A DNA stretch of 64,000 bases from Opitutaceae bacterium EW11 (GTDB taxonomy: Bacteria > Verrucomicrobiota > Verrucomicrobiia > Opitutales > Opitutaceae), in the NCBI GenBank assembly GCA_003054665.1, contig QAYY01000014.1, forward strand, positions 1-64,000. The letters are read 5' to 3'. Positions within the stretch are counted from its first letter, which is position 1. Every line of letters starts with the position of its first letter. Under the pieces are notes generated by a model, which had not been told where the DNA came from, did no database searches, and was given only the letters and a program-made list of their open reading frames with translations. Shown piece by piece: positions 1-9,126 of the stretch. A program made the position numbers and the translations under genes.

Positions 1-448
1 CTTTTGGGGTCCACCTCACTGGAGTGCCAGCAGAGGTAAGACAGCGTTTTGAATGAACTAGCCAAGCGGCTAACATCTGCGCCGTCACCGTCGTTTCGGC
101 GCTTCACTGCGCGCCGCTCTTTTTGCGTCTGCTGCTTCGCTGAACGATCAATCCCAAATTGCTGCCGAGCTTGCTTCGGAGTTATACAAGGCAGGCGCTT
201 AAGGTTGCTGAGCGAGCACTCGCTGGAGAGCCGAAAAACAAACTTGCGCTCAGCGTCCGCGCAGATGGTAAGCGAAGGTTGCCGGAACAGGATCACGATG
301 ACTTGCGGTTACCATGATCCGAGCGACATATCTCGCGCGAGCCCTTCGTCGCTTCGATCGCTTGCGGGCACTCCGTCCGGTAGAGTGTTGCCCGACGGGC
401 CGGGGCCTCGCCGGTGCGGTAGACGGGGCAGAGGCGGCGCCCCTGTAG
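1..448 (+). pseudogene. possible degraded coding debris
   Basis: I do not recognise a gene here. Three short plus-strand stretches in different frames read like protein: one ending at the stop at 200-202 (ends ELASELYKAGA), one from 204 to the stop at 315-317 (ends DHDDLRLP), and a 44-codon frame from the ATG at 314 to 448 whose start overlaps the previous stop as ATGA. None has a family match I can name. In DNA this GC-rich chance frames are common, so this may be nothing. If real, it is the broken 3' part of a gene that begins before the window. Confidence 0.2.
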
Positions 449-571
449 GGCTGCGCCGATGATCTTATTGCGATCACCATTAACTACACATCGGAAGCTT
501 TCGCTCGTCTTCGTCGCTTTGCAGTGATCTGCTCTGAAATGCTCTGCAGGAGGACATATCTCACGATTTGG

Positions 572-2125
572 ATGTCTCGTTTGATTCGAAGGTTCCCGTA
601 TCTGGTCATCGGATCCAGCGCGGCCATTCAGCTTGGAATGGCGTTCTCCGAATCCAAACCGTCGTCTGGGCGGATGCCTGGGGCTACTTCGTGGGTTGTG
701 CCACGAACGCCCAACGGTCTTCTACCGCGCCAGGCTTGGCTGTCTGTAGCTTCTACTCCAGTGGGGGATATCTACGTGGCGGGCTCCGACCATAGGACAA
801 ATTCGGCTCTCTACTTCCTGAAAAACGGTGACGACACGCTGACCTATGTCGGCGATGCGCGCGCCGCGTCAGAAGAGGTCGCCAACTGGCAGCCAGCGGA
901 AACCGCCGAGAAGTTTCACGTGCGTCCGACCTTTTTTCGTGGTCGTGTTTACGTGGCGACATCGGACTACTCTCGTGCTGACGGTGGATACCTAAAGCGA
1001 AGAGGATTCCATTGGTATGCCTACGACGAAGGAAATCGGCAACTGGTGGACTTGAGCTCTGTGGAACCCGGTGGCGTGGGTGGCGCACATGCTTCGATCT
1101 TTGCGCTCGCGGTCGACGCGAAGAACGGTCTGCTCTATGGCCACGATTCACCGCGCGGACATTTATATCGCTACGATATCGAAAAGGGAAAGACGACTAA
1201 TCTGGGTCGGCCGTCGTCTCTGCCGGAGGGGTTCTACATGCCAGGACGCTATATCTGGGTGAATAGAGACGGTCGTGTGTATTTTACGATCTCAAAATGT
1301 GAATACGTACAATACTACGATCCCCATACTGGTTTCGGTGAGCGTAAGGATGTGTCGATTTCGGACCAACGTTACCCGAATAACGTGTTTCGTACCGGGA
1401 CTCGCTCGCTCGACGGCCGGTACGTTTGGGTTGCCGACCGCGAGGCGCACATCTGGAGGTACGACGATGCCACGGACAAGTTCGCCTACTTGGGGCAAGC
1501 GGTGGGGGAGGGGGCAAGGAATAACTCAAAAACGACGCTCAAGATAAGATGCTTCAACGTGTCGGCCGATGGAAAGAAGCTATACCTGATCAATGACGAC
1601 GCTCAGGAATGCTGTTTGTGGGAATACGACTTGATCTCGCAGAAGACGCAGAAGTTGTGTGCGCTTGGAGAGTTTGACGAGCGACTGGGCGCAAAGGAGT
1701 ACATTAATCACTGCGGCAATGACACCTGGGACGGTGTAGGGAATTTCTATTTTTGTTCCTTTGGCGGCGACACGTCCGAATCCACGGACCTTATCTTTTC
1801 ACGTCTCAACCCCGTAAGAATGAAGGTCTCCCTCGGGATCCTGCCAGAATACGTGGAGGTGAGTGCGAAGCCACTGATTGGCGGCCGCTGTATAATTGAG
1901 CGCACCGGCTCCACAAAACGTGCGCAGGATGTGATCATAAAGGAGGTGCATTCTGAGCTGGCGCAGCCGAGATTCTGCACATTTACCATTCCGGCAGGGG
2001 AGCAGTCGGTCGAGATTCCTCAGATGCTGATGGGCGTTCAGCCGGTCACTTTCACCGTCATGGGAAACGGCAACGACTACTGTGCGGCGCGCGCGAACCC
2101 TTGCGAAGTAAAGATCGATGACTGA
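572..2125 (+). CDS. secreted beta-propeller protein, unknown function
   Basis: The protein has about 517 residues from the ATG at 572, chosen because it gives an N-terminus with basic residues then a hydrophobic stretch (MSRLIRRFPYLVIGSSAAIQ) that looks like a signal peptide or anchor. Upstream ATGs at 524 and 539 add a non-signal-like extension. AGGAGG at 548-553 lies a little far upstream. The body has repeated blade-like segments with YDxxTGK/LYxxD-type strands (for example YGHDSPRGHLYRYDIEKGK) typical of WD40/YWTD or SMP-30-like propellers. A short beta-rich C-terminal tail follows. It is convergent with the TonB receptor, 38 bp away. Substrate and partner are unknown. The call of a propeller fold is by pattern, not by a named family. 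Confidence 0.65.
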   Translation: MSRLIRRFPYLVIGSSAAIQLGMAFSESKPSSGRMPGATSWVVPRTPNGLLPRQAWLSVASTPVGDIYVAGSDHRTNSALYFLKNGDDTLTYVGDARAASEEVANWQPAETAEKFHVRPTFFRGRVYVATSDYSRADGGYLKRRGFHWYAYDEGNRQLVDLSSVEPGGVGGAHASIFALAVDAKNGLLYGHDSPRGHLYRYDIEKGKTTNLGRPSSLPEGFYMPGRYIWVNRDGRVYFTISKCEYVQYYDPHTGFGERKDVSISDQRYPNNVFRTGTRSLDGRYVWVADREAHIWRYDDATDKFAYLGQAVGEGARNNSKTTLKIRCFNVSADGKKLYLINDDAQECCLWEYDLISQKTQKLCALGEFDERLGAKEYINHCGNDTWDGVGNFYFCSFGGDTSESTDLIFSRLNPVRMKVSLGILPEYVEVSAKPLIGGRCIIERTGSTKRAQDVIIKEVHSELAQPRFCTFTIPAGEQSVEIPQMLMGVQPVTFTVMGNGNDYCAARANPCEVKIDD

Positions 2126-2163
2126 CGTCAGTGATGGGGATGATTCAGTTTGTTTGAGGAATC

Positions 2164-5100
2164 TTAGAACTCGATCTTCGCCGTGAGCGAGTAGCTGCGC
2201 GGGACCTGATAGGCGTACGGGTTGTAGACCGTTTCGCGGGCCGGCGAGGTGAAATCGCCGCCTTTCGGGCGCAGGGTGGACGTGGTGTCCGTCCAGATGA
2301 CATCGTCCTCGTTGAGCAGATTGTTGATGCGGAAATCGAGGCTGACGCGCTGGCCGCTGCGCAGCTTCCAGGTGTAGCCGCAGGAAACCGTGTAGAGCGT
2401 CGAACCAGGAGCGACGACCACCGTGTAGCCGTTGACACTCGGATCGTCGATCGAGCGCGCGGGATTCGCCGGGTCGACGATCGAATCGCCGCCGCGATAA
2501 CCGACGACGCGCGAACCGCGGTAGTTCATGCCGGCGCCGAACTTCAGCCCCTTCAGCTTGCCCTCGCGGAAGGTGTAATCGGTGAAGATGTTCGCCGTGT
2601 GCGGCGACGTGGTGGTCGGGCGCTCGTTCACGACGAAATTCGCGACGTTGGCGAAGATGTTGTTGTACGCGTTGACCGCGCGCTGCGCCTCGTTGCCGCT
2701 GGTTTCGTTGCCGTTGCTTCCGGTGTCGGCGACGCCGGGCCGGCGGACCGCGATGCCGTCGGAGCCGACCGTGCCGCCGGCGTCCTCGAGGACCTGTTTG
2801 AAGAGCGCGGCGTTTTCCGCGACGTAAGCGCGCGTCATCGGGCCGTATTCGCGTTCGGTGTTTTTCGGCAGGGCCAAGTTGGCCGTCAGGCGCCACGATT
2901 TCGTGAGGTTGGCGACCAACTCGAACTCGTAGCCCTTGGCGAACCTCGTCCGGGTGTCGCGAACGAGGCCATTGATGTCGGCGGCGTTTCGTTGGTTGCG
3001 ACCGCCGACGGTCGTGTCGCCGAGGACGTTGGCCTGGTAGAGGGTGTTGATCTGGTTCGTCACCGACGTCGGGTCGATGTAGTTGCCGTACTCCTGATTG
3101 TTGTAGTACGTGGCGCTGAAATTCATCTTCCCGCCGAAGAGCGTGGTGCGAAAGCCGGTGTCCCAGCCCTTGCCTTCCACGACCGGCAGCAGCTTCCCGT
3201 AAACGTCAGGCGCGGCCGCGGTGTTAAACGAGATCGCCTTCGAGTAGTTGCCGAAGACGGACAGCCATTTCGTCACGTGGACGACGGAGCCGGTGGACGG
3301 GCTCCAGACCTTCGCCGTAACGGGGAGGGGATTGTAGTCGTCCATGAACCGCACGTTGGCGTACGCCGGATTCGCGATCTGCACGCCGTTGCTGTTGGCG
3401 GTGCGCGGCCGGGTCGTGGCGTAGATCGGGTTCGCGGCGCCGGCCGGCGTGTACCTGAGCGAGAGCCAGTCCGAAGGCGCATCGGGGCGCCAGAGCAGCT
3501 GCCGGCCGTCCCACGAATCTGAGAAATCGCCCTGACGCACGAGGTAAGTGACCTTCTGCTGCGAGTCGTCGTAGCGCATCGCGCCGAGCACGACGAGCCG
3601 GCCGTTGAAGTACTTCGCGTTCATCGCAGCCAGGAGGTAGTTGTAGTCGTTGCGGTTCTTCGCGACGTTGTTGGAGCTGTCGTCGGCGATCGCATACACC
3701 CACTGCGGCGTGGCGGTGGACGTCGCGCCGGTCGAGGAAACGTACGTGATCGAACTCGGCGGAAGCACGTAGGCGCCCGAGTCGCCCCAGTACAGGCGCT
3801 GGCGGATGCCGTTGTTCAGGTTGCCCCATTGGCGATGGTCGGCGAGTTGCCCCTCGGTCACGCCGGGGGAGAGCACCACGTTGTAGACGTTCAGATCCTG
3901 GCGGGTCATGCCGCCCATGAAGTTGAAGCTGTAGTTGCCCCATTTCCCGAGGTCCTTGATGTACGCGACGCCGAAGCGGCCCGACTTCGCGTCCGACTCG
4001 CGCTGCGTGTTCCAAAACCGCGCGTCGCCGTAGGGACGGAGGAAATTGGGGTTGGACTGTCCGTTCGGCAGGTTCGGGTTGATGTCGATGTAGGTCGTGA
4101 TCGCGTCCGCCTCCGCGCGGTTGATCGTGCTGTGCACGGAGTTCACGTCGCCGGCGATCTCGATGAAAAGGCTGTCGCCGATCTGGTGGCTCAGCGTGAT
4201 CTGCGCGTCCTTGAACTTGGAGTCGATCAGCGGCGTCAGCGGCGCGTTGGTAAACTCGGTATCCGGGATCTGGAACTTCGAGTTGGCGATGGCGCGGGCG
4301 AAACGGTCCGGCACGACGTCGACGGCGTTCAGGATCGTGGCGTTGGATTGATTCCAGCTCACCTGGCCCACCTGGGTGTAGTTGCCCGCTGGAGTCGTCG
4401 ACGTATCGCCGGCGCCGCGCGTGATCGCCCAGTTGGTGTAGCTCATCACGGCGTCCGGACCGGAGACCGGATTGTAGACAAAGTAGTTGCCGCCGCGGCG
4501 GTCGATGCCGAGGGCGCCGTTGTTCGAGGGAAGCGAGGTCAGCAGGTTGGCGGTGTACGTGCCGTTCCAGCCGGCGAGGCGATCGTTGAGTTTCGCGTCG
4601 GGAATGCGGCGCTGAATGTTGCCCGCCTCGCCTTCGACGCGCAGCTCCGTGTGTGCGGCGAGCTTGTAGGCCGCCGAGGCGAAGACCGCCTTGCGCTTCT
4701 CGAATTCCCGCATGCGCCACCCGTTTCGGTCGGAGAACAGTCCGGCCACGCGCAGGGCGAACTTGTCGCCGAGCGCGCGGTTGACGTCGAGCACCGCGCG
4801 ACGGTTGTCCCAGGAGCCGTAGGTGAGTTCGACCGACTCGAACGATTTGTCGAACCGCGGCCGCTTGGTCATCGTCACCTGCGTGCCGCCGATCGTGCCG
4901 TTGCCGAAGAGAACCTGGTTGGGGCCGCGGCCGAAGTCGTAGCGCTCAATGTTGTAGCTGTCGTTCTCCGAGTAGTACGGGAAGAAGTTGCGCTGCCGGA
5001 GGGGATTGTTGCCGAGAATTCCCCGCACGGCCACCGGCGTCGTGATGTTGAACGTGTCGCCGCCGCCCGCGCCGTCGGGAAACCGGAACGAGTTGGTCGT

Positions 5101-5424
5101 CCACTCCGCGGCCTGGGTGAGATCGGTGATGCCGAGGGCGTCGATCAGCTCGCGGTTGATCACGGAGTAGGAGACCGGCGTGTCCTTCAGGTCGGTCGCG
5201 AGGCGTCCGCCGGCCTGCGCGCTGGCGGCGATGAAGCCGGTGTCCTTGTCGGTGCGAACGACGAAGGGCGAGAGTTCGACCGTATCCGGCGCTCCGCCGG
5301 ACGACTCGGAGGTTGACGGAGACGTCTGCGCCGAGACCGCGCCGGCGAGCAGGCCGGTGGGAACGACGGTCCACAGCTTCAGACGACGAAGGCGCGCGAG
5401 CCGATTCTGGGTGAGAGCTTTCAT
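2164..5424 (-). CDS. TonB-dependent receptor (1086 aa)
   Basis: This is an outer-membrane active transporter driven by TonB/ExbBD. Residues 1-32 form a signal peptide ending in an AVSAQ-type site. It is followed by the verrucomicrobial linker VELSPFVVRTDKDTGF, a plug domain around residues 65-200 (TPVSYSVINRELIDALG, then RYDFGRGPNQVLFGNG) and a long 22-strand-type barrel ending in the usual aromatic residue (SLTAKIEF). No STN domain precedes the plug, so no FecR-type surface signalling is expected. Many such receptors in Opitutaceae serve glycans or siderophores, and the substrate cannot be read from sequence. It appears to stand alone. The ATG at 5424 has a Lys/Arg-rich n-region, supporting this start. 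Confidence 0.93.
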   Translation of the reverse strand: MKALTQNRLARLRRLKLWTVVPTGLLAGAVSAQTSPSTSESSGGAPDTVELSPFVVRTDKDTGFIAASAQAGGRLATDLKDTPVSYSVINRELIDALGITDLTQAAEWTTNSFRFPDGAGGGDTFNITTPVAVRGILGNNPLRQRNFFPYYSENDSYNIERYDFGRGPNQVLFGNGTIGGTQVTMTKRPRFDKSFESVELTYGSWDNRRAVLDVNRALGDKFALRVAGLFSDRNGWRMREFEKRKAVFASAAYKLAAHTELRVEGEAGNIQRRIPDAKLNDRLAGWNGTYTANLLTSLPSNNGALGIDRRGGNYFVYNPVSGPDAVMSYTNWAITRGAGDTSTTPAGNYTQVGQVSWNQSNATILNAVDVVPDRFARAIANSKFQIPDTEFTNAPLTPLIDSKFKDAQITLSHQIGDSLFIEIAGDVNSVHSTINRAEADAITTYIDINPNLPNGQSNPNFLRPYGDARFWNTQRESDAKSGRFGVAYIKDLGKWGNYSFNFMGGMTRQDLNVYNVVLSPGVTEGQLADHRQWGNLNNGIRQRLYWGDSGAYVLPPSSITYVSSTGATSTATPQWVYAIADDSSNNVAKNRNDYNYLLAAMNAKYFNGRLVVLGAMRYDDSQQKVTYLVRQGDFSDSWDGRQLLWRPDAPSDWLSLRYTPAGAANPIYATTRPRTANSNGVQIANPAYANVRFMDDYNPLPVTAKVWSPSTGSVVHVTKWLSVFGNYSKAISFNTAAAPDVYGKLLPVVEGKGWDTGFRTTLFGGKMNFSATYYNNQEYGNYIDPTSVTNQINTLYQANVLGDTTVGGRNQRNAADINGLVRDTRTRFAKGYEFELVANLTKSWRLTANLALPKNTEREYGPMTRAYVAENAALFKQVLEDAGGTVGSDGIAVRRPGVADTGSNGNETSGNEAQRAVNAYNNIFANVANFVVNERPTTTSPHTANIFTDYTFREGKLKGLKFGAGMNYRGSRVVGYRGGDSIVDPANPARSIDDPSVNGYTVVVAPGSTLYTVSCGYTWKLRSGQRVSLDFRINNLLNEDDVIWTDTTSTLRPKGGDFTSPARETVYNPYAYQVPRSYSLTAKIEF

Positions 5425-5592
5425 GGGGGCGTTTGCCGGTGGCGCAGGGGGTGCGCCGGGCGGGGGATCTCCCCGCAGTCCGATGCTGCAAAGATGCCGG
5501 CAGCTGCCCCGGCCCTCAAACTCGCCCGGAGTTTATGGTAAACGACCTCGTGAAGTCCGCGCAGCGAACACGGGAGCGAGCTCCGCAATGCG

Positions 5593-5625
5593 CTTCCGCG
5601 CGGGGCGGGCACGCCTCGCGCGGAA
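5593..5625. terminator. GC-rich hairpin between receptor and propeller genes
   Basis: CTTCCGCGCGGGG at 5593-5605 pairs with CCTCGCGCGGAAG at 5613-5625, a 13-bp stem with one mismatch and a 7-nt loop. It lies 22 bp beyond the stop of the minus-strand propeller gene and upstream of the receptor gene. No T-run follows on either strand, so it may be a transcript-end stabiliser or a weak terminator rather than a canonical intrinsic terminator. Confidence 0.4.
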
Positions 5626-5647
5626 GGAGAAGTATCGATGGGCCGGA

Positions 5648-7060
5648 CTAGGGGCCGTCGTTTTTCCAGCAGTAGATGCAACCGTCGTCGCTGCCTCCGA
5701 CGAGTGTCTTGCCGTCGACGGAAATCGTCATCGGCCAACTCGGCTGGTGAACGGGATGACGCCACGCGGGTGTCGTCGGCACGGCGGTATCGAAGAGGTA
5801 GAACGAGCCATCGGGCAGGTCCGGCGAACCGTCGGCGACGACGACGTACTTCCGCTGCGCATCCATCGCCATTCCGGGATTCGGCGGTTTCGCCGTCACG
5901 CCGGACCAGATCGTCTTGTCGTGATCCCCGCCGCCTTCGTGCAGGAGCTCGAGCTGTCCGACGTCGTACTGCTTGGTCGCCGGATCGTAGGCCGACGACG
6001 ACGCGAGGACGTACGCCTCGGCTCCGCCCGCCGCGCTGTAGGCCCGCGCTCCATACGCTGCAAAGCCGGCGGTTTTGTGGCCGAAGACCTCCTGAAACGG
6101 ATCCCGTTTGAGCAGGTAGACATGGCCGTTGCTGAACGCGACCGCGATCCACGTCCCGTCCGCGCTCATGTCGAGAAAATGCGCCGAGACTTGGGAGACG
6201 CTGCTGCCGGAGCCCACGTCGGAGGCGGGCACTTCCCAATACGGTTGCGGCGTCGGCGAGCCTGGCGGCTGGTAGTTCACGACCTTGATCGTGCCGTCGG
6301 GCAGGCGCTCCCAGATCCGGACGCGGCCTCCGTACTCCGCCGACGCGATCCAATGCCCGTCCTCGGACATCGACATCGTCTGAATATTCTGGGAGTTCGT
6401 GAACTCCGCCGTCTTCACGTAGGTGTAGATCGTCTTGAAGCGGAAAAACGGACCCTTCAGGTGAAACGGCCACGAACTCACGATGGGGGAGCGCAGGCTG
6501 CCGTTTGCGAAGGGCGAGCGCACCAGGACGGAGCGCGTCTGCCGCTGGTACACTCGGACGCCACTGCCGTTGTAGCAGCAAGCGATCCACGCACCATCGC
6601 CCGAAATCGTCGTCGTGTTCACCCGCCCCGCCACGCGGTCGTCGAGCAAACGCGCTCCAGTTTTCAGATCGTAGGCCCGCACAAAACCTTTCAACCCGGA
6701 GTTCGCAATCTGTCCGCCGGCGACGCCGAAAGTCGCGGTTGAGTCGACCGCGGTCCAGTAGGTGCCCTGCCAGGCGCCGCTCAACGTGTCCCGCCACCGT
6801 TCGTTACCGGTCGCAGCATCCAGGCAGCACACCGCGAAATCGGCCTGCGTATTGAGCTTGTAGGTACCGGTCAGGATCGTCGTCCCCGCCGGATCAATCG
6901 AGACCCAATTGACCCAGTAGGGCCCGAGAGAGTGGGGCGGCCACGCGGGCGTTTCGGTCGTGGCGGCGGAGAGACTCGCGCTGGCGGCCGCGGCGAAGAA
7001 CAGCGTTTGAAGAAAGCGCCGGCGTTGCCGCCGTGGGGGAGCAGAGGGAGATGGAGCCAT
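5648..7060 (-). CDS. secreted WD40/PQQ-like beta-propeller protein
   Basis: The protein has about 470 residues from the ATG at 7060. I chose this start because it opens a good Tat/Sec-like signal (PRRQRRRFLQTLFFAAAA, with AAAASASLSAATT as a cleavage region). An open frame extends upstream to 7189 without signal features. The body holds repeated blades with WD-type strand ends, such as WIASAEYGGRVRIWERL, GDGAWIACCYNGSGVRVY and GKTLVGGSDDGCIYCWKNDG, spread over residues 60-470. This suggests a 7-8 bladed quinoprotein/WD40 propeller. No PQQ or enzymatic motif is clear. The gene lies upstream of, and in the same direction as, the TonB receptor, about 220 bp away, so co-function is possible but not shown. 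Confidence 0.75.
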   Translation of the reverse strand: MAPSPSAPPRRQRRRFLQTLFFAAAASASLSAATTETPAWPPHSLGPYWVNWVSIDPAGTTILTGTYKLNTQADFAVCCLDAATGNERWRDTLSGAWQGTYWTAVDSTATFGVAGGQIANSGLKGFVRAYDLKTGARLLDDRVAGRVNTTTISGDGAWIACCYNGSGVRVYQRQTRSVLVRSPFANGSLRSPIVSSWPFHLKGPFFRFKTIYTYVKTAEFTNSQNIQTMSMSEDGHWIASAEYGGRVRIWERLPDGTIKVVNYQPPGSPTPQPYWEVPASDVGSGSSVSQVSAHFLDMSADGTWIAVAFSNGHVYLLKRDPFQEVFGHKTAGFAAYGARAYSAAGGAEAYVLASSSAYDPATKQYDVGQLELLHEGGGDHDKTIWSGVTAKPPNPGMAMDAQRKYVVVADGSPDLPDGSFYLFDTAVPTTPAWRHPVHQPSWPMTISVDGKTLVGGSDDGCIYCWKNDGP

Positions 7061-7537
7061 TGTAGCTGGATACTGGTGACAAACGTGCTGGCTGATGGCG
7101 GATACTGAGGCGCAAGCCGAGGCTCGCCAAGAACCGTCTTTTACTGGCGATTCGCCGACCGCCCGGGAGGCATCGGGAATGGAGCGCACCGGAGAATCTG
7201 GAACGTGCGCGGCATGAGCGGCGTTCGTCGTGGGGACTCCGGTGAACAGGCGTTACTTCCGAAAAGGTGAAGCGCCGTTACACGTCCCGGGCGCCAGACT
7301 CTTCCGGCCGGAAGGTTTGGCTCGACGTTGGCGCCTATCGGGTGAGGCGACGCGAAGCGCTGGCGCCGTCTGGATATCCATCTTTCGAATGCGCCTCCGG
7401 TATTTGGTTAAAGAAGGGATCTCCGATCTGTGGCATTGCTCGCTGCGGGGAAAAGCGGAAGAATCTCCAGACGAGGCGACCGCCAACCTGAATCCCCTGG
7501 GCGGACGTCATCAGGAGTTCCTCAACCCCGGAATATC
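7061..7537. other. divergent intergenic region, no gene seen
   Basis: This 477-bp spacer separates the minus-strand propeller gene from the plus-strand DUF6144-like gene. Open frames here are short, mutually overlapping and lack family resemblance. It should contain both divergent promoters, but I cannot point to convincing -35/-10 pairs. Confidence 0.4.
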
Positions 7538-8101
7538 ATGGACAGGAAACTATTCCTCAAATCGTGCCTGAGCGGAGCGTGTGCCTGTGCGATGGGCTCA
7601 GCTTCCAAACTTGCCGCCGCCGACTCCTCCCAACCGGCGCCGCAACCTCCCGACGCGTGGCGAATCAAGTTCGCCCAGGACCGCTACGCAAAGCTCCTGG
7701 AGCTTCTCGGCGCGCAAGTCGGTGCCGAAGCCAGCTCCCGACTTCTCCAATCGCTGGGTGGTTACTGCGCTTCGGGTCTTCCGCACTTGGCGCGCCACCC
7801 CGGCGATCTCGAGGGTTTCATCAAGGATTTCGCCGAGGCCGGGGATAAAATCACGTACGACCCCGAAAAGAAGACCGTCCTAATTGAAGGATCTCCGCGG
7901 GAGGAGTGTTTCTGTCCGCTGATCGACAAGCACAAGGCGCCGAAGACCGTCTGCGACTGTTCTCTCGGATGGCAGCGGCACATCTATCAAACCTTGCTCG
8001 GGCGGAAGGTGAACGTGGAGCTGGTGGAGTCGGTGGTCCGCGGCGGCAAACGCTGCGTCTTCAAGGTTCAGATCACGGACGAAAAGCTGCCCGCCGCCTG
8101 A
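7538..8101 (+). CDS. DUF6144-like / amino-thiazoline hydrolase-type protein
   Basis: The protein has 187 residues from the ATG at 7538, which starts the signal-like MDRKLFLKSCLSGACACAMG. The frame is open further upstream without a better start. An ordered N-terminal helical part (residues 40-110) precedes a cysteine-bearing beta part: PREECFCPLI, TVCDCSLGWQRHIYQTLLG and a final RGGKRCVFKVQITD. The G(G)xxCxFxI ending and the CxC pairs resemble the DUF6144 / L-2-amino-thiazoline-4-carboxylate hydrolase-like and V4R-type small-molecule binding folds. Such proteins are often cytoplasmic, so the apparent secretion signal, with Cys14 and Cys16, is odd. The reaction is unknown. The paired Cys residues may bind metal. 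Confidence 0.6.
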   Translation: MDRKLFLKSCLSGACACAMGSASKLAAADSSQPAPQPPDAWRIKFAQDRYAKLLELLGAQVGAEASSRLLQSLGGYCASGLPHLARHPGDLEGFIKDFAEAGDKITYDPEKKTVLIEGSPREECFCPLIDKHKAPKTVCDCSLGWQRHIYQTLLGRKVNVELVESVVRGGKRCVFKVQITDEKLPAA

Positions 8102-8706
8102 GGCGCGCGAGCGAACGCCGCGACGGTCGCACACGGCTGTCCCGGCGTTCGGCGAGGGCGGCCGAACGCAAAGAATCGACCGCCGCTGTCCGGGCTCGGG
8201 TCCCGCGGCGCGTTCCTCCGACGAGCGCTCGGGATCGCAGTCCGTGGCCCGTCTGAAATCTGTAGCCGGTATTCGACTACAGAGCCGGCGGCACTTGACT
8301 AAGTCGCTTTCCCGCGTTGGTTGGGGGCGTATTCCCGCCATGAACACCGTCGCACCCATTCATAAGCTCCCGCAAACGGGCTTGGTGCTGCGTATCTGTC
8401 ATGCGGCGCCCGGTCTCACGCGCTGACGGGTAGGGCGGCTGATTTCGCCCGAGTCCGCCGAACGCCGCGTCGTGACCGGGGTGTCCTCGAGGCTGTTTAG
8501 CCACGCTGCGGCGGAGCTTTGACTCCGTCTTTCTTCAACTGCGCACAGCTCCGGCGCTTCCCGCGCCCAGGAGCGTGGCATCCGTCCGTCGCGATTTCGC
8601 CCAGACGGACTCCGACGCGTTCGGACGTTCGCCGTTTCTGAGACGGCTCCGGTCCGCCGCGTCCATGCGACGACACAGAAAACCCAACCCAGAAAGCTCC
8701 ACCTCC
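8102..8706. other. intergenic region, no gene seen
   Basis: About 600 bp separate the DUF6144-like gene from the Rnk gene. The open frame of the latter extends upstream to 8575 but has no family resemblance before 8707. A small inverted repeat, CTGTAG/CTACAG, is at about 8258-8281. TTGACT at about 8296 could be a -35 box but lacks a convincing -10. I see nothing else supportable. Confidence 0.35.
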
Positions 8707-9096
8707 ATGAAATTGCCCGTTTATCTTTCCTCCGAAGACCACTCGAAGCTCCGCCTTTTGCTCGCCGCCGTGATGCGGGGCAAACGGAACGTCAATGTCT
8801 CCCGTCTCCTCGACGAATTGGGTCGAGCCATCGTTCTCGAGCCGAGCGCCATGCCCAACCGCATCGTTCGCCTGGGCTCCCGCGTCGAGATCGAGGACTT
8901 GGATTCCGGCGACATCGATGCCTACACGCTTTGCATGCCGGACCGCGCGGACGCCGAACAGGGTCAGCTCTCGGTCCTCGCCCCGATCGGCACGGCCCTT
9001 CTCGGTTACGGGGAAGGGGATGTGATCGAATGGGAAACGCCCGGCGGTCTTCGACGCCTGCGCATCCGCAGCGTCGCCCAACCCGCTCTCGTCTGA
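8707..9096 (+). CDS. rnk: Rnk/GreA C-terminal-like transcription elongation regulator
   Basis: The protein has 129 residues, matching Rnk (regulator of nucleoside diphosphate kinase, about 135 aa). An N-terminal short helical region (residues 1-45, LPVYLSSEDHSKLRLLL) is followed by the FKBP-like GreA/GreB C-terminal domain (RIVRLGSRVEIEDLDSGD ... LSVLAPIGTALLGYGEGD, then VIEWETPGGLRRLRI). The APIGxALLGxxxGD block is diagnostic of this domain. Rnk binds RNA polymerase near the secondary channel, as Gre factors do. The ATG at 8707 starts exactly at the family N-terminus, so the upstream open frame is ignored. It is 30 bp upstream of the aldo/keto reductase gene on the same strand, possibly co-transcribed. 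Confidence 0.85.
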   Translation: MKLPVYLSSEDHSKLRLLLAAVMRGKRNVNVSRLLDELGRAIVLEPSAMPNRIVRLGSRVEIEDLDSGDIDAYTLCMPDRADAEQGQLSVLAPIGTALLGYGEGDVIEWETPGGLRRLRIRSVAQPALV

Positions 9097-9126
9097 CGTC
9101 GCCAACCCTCCACTACGAAAGGAAAC

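Noticed and set aside
3829-5316. 495-codon plus-strand open frame inside the TonB receptor gene
   Set aside because: Exact antisense of a well-conserved receptor. Val/Arg/Gly-rich composition without domains is typical of antisense frames at high GC.
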